From assembly GCF_037083825.1 (NCBI RefSeq), contig NZ_JBAPLU010000012.1, positions 1 to 64,000 on the forward strand: a stretch of 64,000 nucleotides of DNA, read 5' to 3'. Position 1 is the first letter of the stretch. The number at the start of each line of letters is the position of its first letter. The notes under the pieces were generated by a model. That model ran no database searches. It was given only the letters and a program-made list of their open reading frames with translations, and was not told where the DNA came from. Origin of the DNA: Klenkia sesuvii (GTDB lineage: Bacteria > Actinomycetota > Actinomycetes > Mycobacteriales > Geodermatophilaceae). Below are positions 43,006-51,022 of the stretch, one piece after another. The position numbers and the translations under genes are program-made.

Positions 43006-44399
43006 GGGGCGCGGGGGCCCGGTTCGGCACCCGGGTCGCCCTGGGCTGGGGCTCGGTGGTCGGGCTGGCGGCCGTCTTCGGCGTGCTCTGGCTGCTGGTG
43101 GTCCGCGCCTGGGCCCCGCTGGGTGCCCTGGACGGCGACGTCGCCGCCGGCCTCAACGAGGTGGTGCGCCGGTCCCCGGGGACGGTCGACGTGCTGCGGA
43201 CGGCGACCGACCTCGGCGGGACCGGGACGTCGGTCGTCGTGCTCCTGCTGACCGGTGCGTCCCTGCTCGTGCGTGACCAGCGGCGGCTGGCGGCGTTCGT
43301 GGCGGTCACCGGCCTCGGGCTGTGGGTGCTGGTGCCGCTCACCAAGGCGGTGGTGGACCGGGCCCGGCCGGTCGTCGACGTCCCGGTCGTCGCGGTGCCC
43401 GCCAACGCCAGCTTCCCCAGCGGCCACGCGATGGCGTCGCTGGTCACCTGGGGCGTCGTGGCGCTGGTCGCCCTGCCGGTGGTGCACCGCCGGGCGCGGC
43501 CGTGGCTGGTGGCGGTGCTGGCCGTCGTCGTGGTGGCCGTGGGGGTCACCCGGCTGGCCCTGGGGGTGCACTTCGTCTCCGACGTGCTCGCCGGGTGGGC
43601 CCTGGGGGCCTGCTGGCTGGCCGCGACCGCACTGGCGTTCCGCGGCTGGCAGCACGACACGGGTCGCCGGTCGCGGGAGCCGTGGGACGGCCTGGAGGTC
43701 GACCGGCGGCAGGCCCGGGAGCTGCGGGTGCCGGCCGCGACGGCACCGGCGGTGTGGCCCAGCGCCCGCCGTCTGGGCCCGGTCGCGGTGCTGCTGGGCG
43801 GCGCACTCATCGGGCTGGGCCTGCTTGTCGTCGGGCCCCTGCAGGGCACCCCGCTGCTGCAGGCGGACGACGCCGTGGCGGCGTGGTTCGTGCAGCAGCG
43901 GACCGGCGACCGGACCGTGCTGGCCGACCTGGTCGGCTCGCTGGCCGGCACCCAGGTGTTCGTGGCCGTCTCGGTGGCGACCGCGACGCTGGCGGTGGCC
44001 CTCACCCGGAGTCTGCGCCCGGCCGTCTTCGTGCTCGTGGCGGTGGCCGGCGAGCTGCTGCTCTACCTCGTGGTGTCCCAGGTGGTCGGCCGCGCCCGCC
44101 CGGACGTCGTCGACCTGACCACCGGGCTGCCCGTGGGGGCCGGCTGGCCGTCCGGGCACGCCGGCGCCGCGGTCGCCGTCCACGGTGCGCTGGCGCTGCT
44201 GGTCCTCCGGTGTGCCCGCGGCCGGTGGCGCTGGGCGGTGCCGGCGTTGGCGGTGCTGGTCGCCCTCGGGGTGGGCACCGCGCGCTTGTACGTCGCGGCG
44301 CACCACCCCTCGGACGTGCTGGCCGGCTACGTGCTGGGCGGGGTGTGGCTGATGGCGTGCGCACGGGTGCTGCTGCCCCCACCTCGCCGTACCGGGTGA
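43002..44399 (+). CDS. Double PAP2-domain phosphatase fusion
   Basis: 465 residues with two complete PAP2 (type 2 phosphatidic acid phosphatase) domains in tandem. Domain 1 (~50-210): KAVVDRARP near 113, PSGH near 137 and TRLALGVHFVSD near 188. Domain 2 (~265-455): QVVGRARP near 362 (the usual Lys is absent), PSGH near 383 and ARLYVAAHHPSD near 433. PAP2 enzymes dephosphorylate lipid pyrophosphates such as undecaprenyl-PP or phosphatidate. The fusion is unusual: the two sites may differ in activity. Confidence 0.88.
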   Translation: MRGAGARFGTRVALGWGSVVGLAAVFGVLWLLVVRAWAPLGALDGDVAAGLNEVVRRSPGTVDVLRTATDLGGTGTSVVVLLLTGASLLVRDQRRLAAFVAVTGLGLWVLVPLTKAVVDRARPVVDVPVVAVPANASFPSGHAMASLVTWGVVALVALPVVHRRARPWLVAVLAVVVVAVGVTRLALGVHFVSDVLAGWALGACWLAATALAFRGWQHDTGRRSREPWDGLEVDRRQARELRVPAATAPAVWPSARRLGPVAVLLGGALIGLGLLVVGPLQGTPLLQADDAVAAWFVQQRTGDRTVLADLVGSLAGTQVFVAVSVATATLAVALTRSLRPAVFVLVAVAGELLLYLVVSQVVGRARPDVVDLTTGLPVGAGWPSGHAGAAVAVHGALALLVLRCARGRWRWAVPALAVLVALGVGTARLYVAAHHPSDVLAGYVLGGVWLMACARVLLPPPRRTG

Positions 44400-44403
44400 C
44401 CGC

Positions 44404-45447
44404 TCAACCCGCCGCGGTGCGGGGTGCCTCCCAGAGGTCGATGCCGGAGTCGACGGCGTGCCGGTCGATGGCGGCCAGCTCGTCCTCGCCGAACGACACG
44501 TTCTGCAGGGCGCCCACGTTGTCCTCGAGCTGGCGGACGCTGCTGGCCCCGATCAGCACCGTGGTGACCCGCTCGTCGCGCAGCGCCCAGGCCAGCGCGA
44601 GCTGGGCGAGGGTCTGGCCGCGGCCCTCGGCGATCGCGTTCAGCGCCCGCACGTGGTCCAGCGCCTCGTCGGTGAGCAGGTCGGGCGACAGCGACTTGTC
44701 CTGGCTGGCCCGCGAGCCCTCGGGGATGCCGTCCAGGTACTTCGTGGTGAGCATGCCCTGGGCGAGCGGGGAGAAGGCGATGCAGCCGGCGCCCACCTCG
44801 GCCAGGACGTCGAGCAGGCCCTCGGTCTCGATCCAGCGGTTGAGCATCGAGTAGCTGGGCTGGTGGATGAACAGCGGGGTGCCCAGGTCGGCCAGGATCG
44901 CCGCGGCCCGCCGGGTGTCCTCGGGCCCGTAGGAGGAGATGCCGGCGTAGAGGGCCTTCCCGCTGGTGACGGCGGTGTGCAGCGCACCCATCGTCTCCTC
45001 CAGCGGTGTGGTCGGGTCGGGCCGGTGGCTGTAGAAGACGTCGACGTGCTCCAGTCCCATCCGCTGCAGCGACTGGTCCAGGCTGGCCAGCACGTACTTG
45101 CGCCCGCCGCCGCCCTGGCCGTACGGGCCCGGCCACATGTCGTAGCCGGCCTTGGTGGAGATGACCAGCTCGTCGCGGTAGCGGCGGAAGTCCTCACGCA
45201 GGTGCCGGCCGAAGTTGGTCTCCGCCGACCCGTAGGGCGGGCCGTAGTTGTTGGCCAGGTCGAAGTGCGTGATGCCCAGGTCGAAGGCCCGGCGCAGCAC
45301 GTCGCGTTGCCGGTCGAAGGGCACGTCGTCGCCGAAGTTGTGCCACAGCCCCAGGCTGATCGCGGGCAGGTCGGTGCCGCTGCGCCCGGTGCGGCGGTAG
45401 GTCATGTCGTCGTAGCGGTTCTGCGCCGCCTCGTAGGCCATGCCCAT
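44404..45447 (-). CDS. Aldo/keto reductase (YghZ/Gpr-like)
   Basis: 347 residues. The AKR tetrad is visible: FDLANNYG (Asp, Tyr), VISTKAGYD (Lys) and YSHRPDP (His). MTYRRTGRSGTDLPAISLGLWHNFG, GPYGQGGGGRKYV and LNRWIETEGLL match the E. coli YghZ group (L-glyceraldehyde 3-phosphate reductase), although the substrate here is unproven. Starts at ATG 45447 or 45441 are both possible; an AAGG site favours 45441. Confidence 0.88.
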   Translation of the reverse strand: MGMAYEAAQNRYDDMTYRRTGRSGTDLPAISLGLWHNFGDDVPFDRQRDVLRRAFDLGITHFDLANNYGPPYGSAETNFGRHLREDFRRYRDELVISTKAGYDMWPGPYGQGGGGRKYVLASLDQSLQRMGLEHVDVFYSHRPDPTTPLEETMGALHTAVTSGKALYAGISSYGPEDTRRAAAILADLGTPLFIHQPSYSMLNRWIETEGLLDVLAEVGAGCIAFSPLAQGMLTTKYLDGIPEGSRASQDKSLSPDLLTDEALDHVRALNAIAEGRGQTLAQLALAWALRDERVTTVLIGASSVRQLEDNVGALQNVSFGEDELAAIDRHAVDSGIDLWEAPRTAAG

Positions 45448-45553
45448 GACCTTGCCCGATGCCCCGCGACCCACGCCCGCCGGCCGTCAGCGGACGCCGT
45501 CCACCGGGGCCTCCTGGGTGGCGCGCCCGATCCACCGGGTTCTGACGCCAGGG

Positions 45554-45603
45554 TGCGGGGTTCTCGCCCTCTGCGGGCCGGTCGAGGGGGCGGGAACCCC
45601 GCA
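45554..45603. repeat. 50-bp palindromic element, copy A
   Basis: Arms tgcggggttctcgccc (45554-45569) and gggcgggaaccccgca (45588-45603) pair over 16 positions with one mismatch around an 18-base loop. A copy of identical length with 37 of 50 matches, in the opposite orientation, is at 52662-52711. The gap 45448-45678 otherwise shows no gene. Confidence 0.7.
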
Positions 45604-45678
45604 GTCGATCGTCGCCGGGTCCTCAGCGGGGTAGGTCTGCCGACCGTCGGGCGGTGGTCAGCTGCCCCGTCCGCGCCG

Positions 45679-45702
45679 CGCCGGTCACCCCCCTGACCGG
45701 CG
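45679..45702 (-). terminator. Hairpin terminator of the FAH-family gene
   Basis: A 9-bp perfect stem (cgccggtca/tgaccggcg) with a 6-C loop, just past the stop at 45706 on the minus strand. Confidence 0.7.
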
Positions 45703-45705
45703 GAC

Positions 45706-46560
45706 CTAGCGGTGCGGGGCGCCCGCCCGGTCGTCGGCGACCACCGTGGTGCGCAGCACGCCGAGCCGCTCGACCTCGACCTCGACGACGTCGCCGGGCT
45801 GCAGCAGCCACTGGGGGTCGCGGGCGTACCCGACCCCGGACGGCGTGCCGGTGGCCAGCAGGTCGCCGGGGCGCAGGGTGAGGGTGCGGGACACCAGTGA
45901 CAGCGTCTCGCCGACGCCGTAGACCATCTGGTCGGTGCGGGCATCCTGCACGACCTCGCCGTTCACCCGGGTGCTGATCCGCAGGCCGTCGCGCAGGTCG
46001 CCGACCTCGGCCGCGGGCACCATCGGCCCGAGCGGGCCCGACCGGTCGGCGTTCTTGCCCAGGATCCACTGACTGGTCAGCTTCTGCGCCCGGCGGGCCG
46101 TGAGGTCGTTGAAGGTCGAGTAGCCGAGGACCCCGGCCAGGGCCTGCTCGGGCGTGGCGTCGACCAGGGTCTCCCCCACCCAGGCCACGACCTCGCCCTC
46201 CCAGTCGAGCCCGGCCTCGTCGGGGGGCACCGGCACCGTGCCGTCGCCGGCCGACAGCGACGCAGTCCACCGCGCGAAGAGGGTGGGGTGCTCGGGCATC
46301 CCCGCCCCGGCGAACGATCCCTCGGCGACGTGCTCGGCGTAGTTCAGGCCGATGCACAGCACCCGCGCGGCGGGCAGCACCGGCGGCACGAGTTCGACGT
46401 CGGCCACCGCGTACTGCGGGCCGGTGGCCCCGGCCGCCAGGTGCCGAGAGGGGTCCGCCCAGAACCGGGCCAGCGGGGCGATGACCTGCACGCCCACGCC
46501 GTCGGCCGTGAGCGTGCCGACCATCACGCCGTCGTCTGTCGCGATGCCCACCAGTCGCAC
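45706..46560 (-). CDS. Fumarylacetoacetate hydrolase (FAH) family protein
   Basis: 284 residues. A ~60-residue N-terminal domain precedes the FAH barrel: RVLCIGLNYAEHV, the metal motif DWEGEVVAWVG (E-x-E) and the SQWILGKNADRSGPLGP and TGTPSGVGYARDP segments of the catechol/homoprotocatechuate branch. Relatives hydrolyse C-C bonds in, or decarboxylate or isomerise, ring-cleavage products. GTG 46560 has an AAGGG site six bases upstream. It is divergent from a GntR regulator. Confidence 0.9.
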   Translation of the reverse strand: MRLVGIATDDGVMVGTLTADGVGVQVIAPLARFWADPSRHLAAGATGPQYAVADVELVPPVLPAARVLCIGLNYAEHVAEGSFAGAGMPEHPTLFARWTASLSAGDGTVPVPPDEAGLDWEGEVVAWVGETLVDATPEQALAGVLGYSTFNDLTARRAQKLTSQWILGKNADRSGPLGPMVPAAEVGDLRDGLRISTRVNGEVVQDARTDQMVYGVGETLSLVSRTLTLRPGDLLATGTPSGVGYARDPQWLLQPGDVVEVEVERLGVLRTTVVADDRAGAPHR

Positions 46561-46575
46561 GGAGAACCCTTCGGT

Positions 46576-46596
46576 CGGAACCCTTGAAAGGTTCGG
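46576..46596. promoter_or_regulatory. Candidate GntR operator between FAH and regulator genes
   Basis: A dyad centred at 46586, cggaaccctt-g-aaaggttcgg, with 8 of 10 positions symmetric (core gaacc / ggttc, 46578-46594), in the 59-bp divergent gap. Size and position fit a GntR/FadR-type site. Confidence 0.5.
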
Positions 46597-46619
46597 AGGT
46601 TTGCGCTTCACTGCGCACC

Positions 46620-47306
46620 ATGGCACGGCGACCCGGTGCGGTACAAGCGTTCGTGCCCACCCGCGCCGAGCAGCTCGCGCTCTCCCTCGGCGAGCGCGTG
46701 GGCGCCATGGGCCCCGGCGAACCGGTGGGCACCCTCGAGTCACTGCGCGCCGAGACCGGCTACGCCTACTCCACGGTCAGCGAGGCCGTGCGCCTGTTGC
46801 GCGACCGCGGCCTGTTGGAGATCCGGCCCGGGCGCGGGGGCGGGCTGTTCGTCGCCGACCGCGGACCCGTCGTCCGGCTGCGGCACACCCTGCTCGGGGT
46901 GGGCGACGACCCGACCGCGGTCGCCGACGCCGTCGAGCTGCGCCAGCACCTCGAGGAACTCGTCGACCTCGGCGCCGCCCGCTGCCGCACCGCGGGCGAC
47001 ACGGCCGAGCTGCGGGCCCTGGTCGACGAGCTGGCCGCCGCCCCCGACTGGCCGGCGTTCCTGCACGCGAACTGGGCGCTGCACGCCCGCATCGCCGCGA
47101 TCTGCCCGAACGCCATGGCCCGCGCCGTCTACACCGCGACGCTCGGCCAGCTCGACACCACCGACCCCCGCCCCGACGACGTCGCCGCCCACCCCGACGC
47201 GGCCTACCGCGAGCGCCGGGTCCAGGTGCACCGCGATCTGGTGGAGGCCATCGCCGGCGGCGACGAGACCGCCGTCCGGGCGGCCGTCGCCCGGCACAAC
47301 GACTGA
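46620..47306 (+). CDS. GntR/FadR-family transcriptional regulator
   Basis: 228 residues: an N-terminal winged helix (~12-75) with LRAETGYAYSTVSEAVRLLRDRGLLEIRPGRGGGLFV, and a C-terminal FCD domain of helices (~85-225) with VELRQHLEELVDLGAARC and HARIAAICPN. FCD regulators sense carboxylic acids in catabolic operons. It is divergent from the FAH gene and upstream of the DUF3500/IclR genes, with a palindrome between. ATG 46620 starts the domain. Confidence 0.9.
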   Translation: MARRPGAVQAFVPTRAEQLALSLGERVGAMGPGEPVGTLESLRAETGYAYSTVSEAVRLLRDRGLLEIRPGRGGGLFVADRGPVVRLRHTLLGVGDDPTAVADAVELRQHLEELVDLGAARCRTAGDTAELRALVDELAAAPDWPAFLHANWALHARIAAICPNAMARAVYTATLGQLDTTDPRPDDVAAHPDAAYRERRVQVHRDLVEAIAGGDETAVRAAVARHND

Positions 47307-47317
47307 GGGGGACGACG

Positions 47318-48559
47318 ATGTCCGAGTTCCGGCAGTACCTCTTCCCGCCCGACCACCCGCGCCTCACCGAGGTCGCCGGGCTCGACCCGTACGCCTACCG
47401 GGAGCACGCCCGCACCCCGGGCACCTTCACCGGCGGTCTGGTGGAGGGCTGGACCCCGCTGTACCGGCAGCCCTTCCGCGGCATCACCGAGGACGGCGTC
47501 CTCCGCGCGGGCCTGTACGACCTCACCCCCGCCGAACCGGGCGAGGAGGCACCGGTGGCGGCCATGGTCGACGCCGCCCGTGCGCTGGTCGACCTGCTCC
47601 CCGCCGACGACCGCGCCCGGGTGCAGCACGACGTCGACGCCGTGGAGTGGCAGACCTGGGCCAACCCGGAGTTCATGCAGTTCGACACCGGCCTGCGGCT
47701 GGAGTTCCAGCCCGCCGAGGTGCGCCGGGCCGCTCTCGCACTGATGGCCGCGTCGCTGTCACCCGAGGGGTTCGCGCAGGTGCAGCTGATGATGCGGATC
47801 AACGGCTTCCTCGGCGAGGTCGTCGGCCTGCCCGAGGTGCTGGGCGAGTTCAGCTACAACATCGCGCTCTACGGCGAGCCCGACCGGCACGCGCCGTGGG
47901 GCTGGCAGCTGTTCGGCCACCACTGCGCGGTCAACTGCCTCGTGGTCGAGGGCCGCATGGTCGTGTCGCCGGTGTTCCTGGGCGCCGAGCCCGACGTGAT
48001 CGACGACGGCCCGTACACCTCGCCGCGGGCCTTCGCCGGCCGCATCGCCGAGTGGCGGGCGGTCATGGCCGGGATGACCGCCGAGCAGCGCGCCGCGGCC
48101 ACCGTCTGGGCCGAGATGGTCGACCCCGCCATGCCCCCGGGCCGGGTGCACCCCGGCGACGAGCGGCACCTGGGTGGGGCCTTCCAGGACAACCGGGTCA
48201 TCCCGGTCGAGGGCGTGCGGGTCGCCGACCTGCCCGACGCCCCCCAGGACGCCGCCCGTGCGGTCGCGGCGACCGCCGTCGCGCTGCTGCCCGAGGGGCC
48301 CCGCGCGGCCCGGATGCGCGAGATCGCCGCGCACTGGGCGGAGACCACCTTCAGCTGGATCGGCGGCCACGGGCCCGACGACGTCTTCTACGCCCGGCTG
48401 CAGTCACCGGTGGTCATCGCCGAGCTCGACCACCACTGCGGCGTCTTCCTCGACTACCGCACCCCGCAGCCCTTCCACGTGCACACCGTGCTGCGGACCC
48501 CGCACGGCAACGACTACGGCCGCGCCTGGGTGCGGCAGTGGCAGGCTGCGCAGGCGTGA
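47318..48559 (+). CDS. DUF3500 family protein
   Basis: 413 residues. WQTWANPEFMQFDTGLRLEF, a helical middle, GHHCAVNCLVVEGRMVVSPVFLGAEPDVI and the C-terminal PFHVHTVLRTPHGNDYGRAWVRQW with several His match DUF3500. The function is unknown; some members are predicted to be secreted, but this one has no signal peptide and lies in a catabolic cluster, so an enzymatic role is likely (inference). It has a gaggggg ribosome site and its stop overlaps the IclR start. Confidence 0.82.
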   Translation: MSEFRQYLFPPDHPRLTEVAGLDPYAYREHARTPGTFTGGLVEGWTPLYRQPFRGITEDGVLRAGLYDLTPAEPGEEAPVAAMVDAARALVDLLPADDRARVQHDVDAVEWQTWANPEFMQFDTGLRLEFQPAEVRRAALALMAASLSPEGFAQVQLMMRINGFLGEVVGLPEVLGEFSYNIALYGEPDRHAPWGWQLFGHHCAVNCLVVEGRMVVSPVFLGAEPDVIDDGPYTSPRAFAGRIAEWRAVMAGMTAEQRAAATVWAEMVDPAMPPGRVHPGDERHLGGAFQDNRVIPVEGVRVADLPDAPQDAARAVAATAVALLPEGPRAARMREIAAHWAETTFSWIGGHGPDDVFYARLQSPVVIAELDHHCGVFLDYRTPQPFHVHTVLRTPHGNDYGRAWVRQWQAAQA

Positions 48560-49269
48560 CCGACCTGGGCCGCGCCACCCAGGTGCTCGACGCGCTCGCG
48601 GAGAGCCGCGGCCCGCTCACCGTCACCGACCTGACCAGCCGCACCGGCCTGCCCCGCTCGGCCGTGCACCGCGCCCTGCAGGGCCTCGAGCGCGAGCTCT
48701 ACGTCGTGCGCGTGCCCGAGCGGCCGGGGTGGGTGCTCGGGCCCGGCCTGCTCAAGTTCGGCATGAACGCCCACCTGCGGCTGCTGTCGGCCAACCGGGC
48801 GGCGCTGGCCACCCTGGCCCGCGAGGTCGCCGAGAACGTCGAGCTCGCCGTGTTCAGCGGCCGCGAGGTCGTGGTGGTCGACCAGATCGCCTCCCCCGAG
48901 CGGCTGCGCGGGGTCACCAAGGTCGGCCGGTCGTTCTCGCTGCACGCCAGCTGCATCGGCATGGCGCTGCTGGCCCAGCTGCCCGACCAGCGCATCGCCG
49001 AGCTGCTGCCCCCGGTGCTCCGACGGTTCACCGAGCACACCGTCACCGACCACGCCGCGGTGCTCGCCGAGCTGGCCGAGGTTCGCCGCACCGGTGTCGC
49101 GGTCGACGAGGAGGAGCACGACCTGGGCATCTGCGCGGTGGCCACCGGGTTCACCGGGCCCACCGGGGCACTGCAGGCGGTGGCGGTCGTCGTGCCGACG
49201 CAGCGGTTCCGCGCCAAGCTGCCGGCTGCGGTCGAGGGCCTGCGCCGCATCAACCCCCGGGTGCGCTGA
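48556..49269 (+). CDS. IclR-family transcriptional regulator
   Basis: 237 residues: an N-terminal helix-turn-helix (~5-65, LTVTDLTSRTGLPRSAVHRALQGLERE) and a C-terminal effector domain with GRSFSLHASCIGMALLAQL and the family pattern VDEEEHDLGICAVATGFTG. IclR proteins commonly control aromatic acid catabolism (PcaR, PobR types). Coupled to the DUF3500 gene by GTGA. It may govern the hydroxylase/transporter promoters at 50.6 kb. Confidence 0.9.
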   Translation: MTDLGRATQVLDALAESRGPLTVTDLTSRTGLPRSAVHRALQGLERELYVVRVPERPGWVLGPGLLKFGMNAHLRLLSANRAALATLAREVAENVELAVFSGREVVVVDQIASPERLRGVTKVGRSFSLHASCIGMALLAQLPDQRIAELLPPVLRRFTEHTVTDHAAVLAELAEVRRTGVAVDEEEHDLGICAVATGFTGPTGALQAVAVVVPTQRFRAKLPAAVEGLRRINPRVR

Positions 49270-49296
49270 ACCCGGGCCACGCTCGGTGGCCCGGGT
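49270..49296. terminator. Bidirectional terminator hairpin
   Basis: A perfect 11-bp stem acccgggccac/gtggcccgggt with a 5-base loop between convergent IclR and MFS genes. Confidence 0.8.
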
Positions 49297-49311
49297 CCCG
49301 GGGGGCGCAGG

Positions 49312-50574
49312 TCAGGCAGGCACGAGCGGGACGTCGGCAGCCCCCGCCGGCACCCGGAAGCTGCCGGCGGTGGCCCGCCGGTCGGCGGCCCACAACGCGA
49401 CGACGGCGACCAGGCAGACGGCCGCGGCGACGGCGAACGTCGAGAACACCCCGCGGGCGCCCCCGGCGGCGATCGCCGCACCACCCAGCGCCGGGCCGAG
49501 GAACGCGCCGATGAACGAGGTGCCGTTCGACCACCCCAGCGCGGCGGCCCGGGCCGGCAGCGGGTAGATGTCCGACGTCGTCGTGTGCACCAGGTTCATG
49601 GTCGAGTGCCCGCCGATGCCCATCAGGGCCACCGCGACCACGACGCCGGGCAGCGACACCGGCAGCAGCAGGAGCGCGACCAGGCCGGCCAGGGTGCAGG
49701 CGCTCGTGACCACCGAGACCACGGCGGAGCCGCGCCGGTCGGCCGCCGACGCGGTGGCGAAGGAGCCCAGGACGGCGGCCGCGGTGAGCACGAAGGTGAG
49801 CAGCAGCGCGGTGGTCAGCGGGAAGCCCAGGTCCACCATGGCCTGCGCGGCCCAGACGTTGAGGCCCTGCCAGGCGACCATGTTGGCGACTGCGCAGACG
49901 GCGATCACCACCGCCACGACGGCACCCCGGCCGGCGAACAGCGCCCGGAGCTTGTCCCGGCCCGACCAGGCCCGGTTGGCCACCTCCTGCGGGGTGTCCG
50001 TCGGGATGGTCATGACGGCGACCGCGACGACGATGGCCAGCGCCAGCCCCGCGCCCACGAAGAACATCGGCCGCCACCCGAACGCCGGCAGCACCGGGAT
50101 GGCCAGCAGGGCGGCCACCACCCCGCCGAGCGGGATCCCGGCCATGGTGATCGTGACGACCAGCGACCCGCGCTGCGGCGGCGCGCTGTTGCGGGCGACG
50201 GTCATCGCGGTGGTCAGCGCCCCACCGACGCCGAACCCGGTCAGGAAGCGGGCCACGGCCAGCATCCCGCCGCTGGTCGACGACCCCGTGAGCAGCGCAC
50301 CGGCGGCGAAGACCGTGATGGCCAGCAGCAGCACCCGCTTGCGGCCCACCCGCTCGGCCAGGGCCGGGGCCAGCAGCGCGCCGAGGATCGCCCCGATGTA
50401 GACGAAGCCCCCGATGAGCCCGATCTGCTGGTCACTGATGCCGAGCCCGGCATCGGCCACCAGCAGCGGCACGACCGAGCCGAACACGATGAGGTTGAAG
50501 CCCTCGATCACCGTGATGACCATGCACAGCGCGATGACCGCGGGGTGCGCGCGGGGGGTGGGAGGTGCGGACAT
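49312..50574 (-). CDS. MFS transporter, aromatic acid:H+ symporter (AAHS)-like
   Basis: 420 residues, 12 helices. GFNLIVFGSVVPLLVAD replaces the usual DGYDL of AAHS helix 1; motif A is LAERVGRKRVLLL; ARNSAPPQRGSLVVTITMAGIPLGGVVAALL and GWSNGTSFIGAFLGPALGG fit the AAHS family (PcaK, BenK). It should import an aromatic acid for the hydroxylase next door. ATG 50574 has an AGGAG site. It is divergent from the hydroxylase operon. Confidence 0.85.
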   Translation of the reverse strand: MSAPPTPRAHPAVIALCMVITVIEGFNLIVFGSVVPLLVADAGLGISDQQIGLIGGFVYIGAILGALLAPALAERVGRKRVLLLAITVFAAGALLTGSSTSGGMLAVARFLTGFGVGGALTTAMTVARNSAPPQRGSLVVTITMAGIPLGGVVAALLAIPVLPAFGWRPMFFVGAGLALAIVVAVAVMTIPTDTPQEVANRAWSGRDKLRALFAGRGAVVAVVIAVCAVANMVAWQGLNVWAAQAMVDLGFPLTTALLLTFVLTAAAVLGSFATASAADRRGSAVVSVVTSACTLAGLVALLLLPVSLPGVVVAVALMGIGGHSTMNLVHTTTSDIYPLPARAAALGWSNGTSFIGAFLGPALGGAAIAAGGARGVFSTFAVAAAVCLVAVVALWAADRRATAGSFRVPAGAADVPLVPA

Positions 50575-50656
50575 GGGGTCTCCTGGCGACTCGGCGCCGC
50601 GTCGGTGCGGCAGGTGGCGGTCATCGTGGGAGTCGGCTGTGACCGAGGGAACAACG

Positions 50657-50677
50657 CCGTCCCGGTTCCCGGGACGG
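50657..50677. promoter_or_regulatory. Candidate operator between transporter and hydroxylase operon
   Basis: A perfect 9-bp dyad ccgtcccgg-ttc-ccgggacgg in the 172-bp divergent gap. IclR or GntR control is plausible. No gene is seen in the rest of 50575-50746. Confidence 0.5.
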
Positions 50678-50746
50678 AAGCAGTGACGCGAGCCACACCG
50701 TGGGCTGGACTGCTGCCCACACGACACCGACCCGGAGGAGCCGAGG

Positions 50747-51022
50747 GTGGAACTGCACGAGGTCGGGGCCCTGCTGGACCCCGCGCCGCTGCCGCTGGAG
50801 ACCGGGTGGGAGCGACTGCCGTCGGTCCAGTTCCCCGACCCGTCGGGGTGCTCCGACGTCGAGGCCTACGTGGCGGCGGCGCGGCGCAGCCACTCCTGCG
50901 TCGGGCCGGACCTGCCCGACCTGGGCCTCTCCCCCGAGCAGGACGCCGCGGAGGCCCCCGACCTGCCGGCACTGTTCGTCGCCGAGCACCGCGACACCCG
51001 TCCCCCGCGGAACCCGTGGTGA
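50747..51022 (+). CDS. 91-residue hypothetical protein coupled to the hydroxylase
   Basis: Starts at GTG with a ggagga site; contains WERLPSVQFPDPSGCSDVEAYVAAARR and two Cys. It has no signal or membrane segment and no family I recognise. Its stop overlaps the hydroxylase GTG, so the two are made together; a small accessory or substrate-binding role is possible. Confidence 0.65.
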   Translation: MELHEVGALLDPAPLPLETGWERLPSVQFPDPSGCSDVEAYVAAARRSHSCVGPDLPDLGLSPEQDAAEAPDLPALFVAEHRDTRPPRNPW

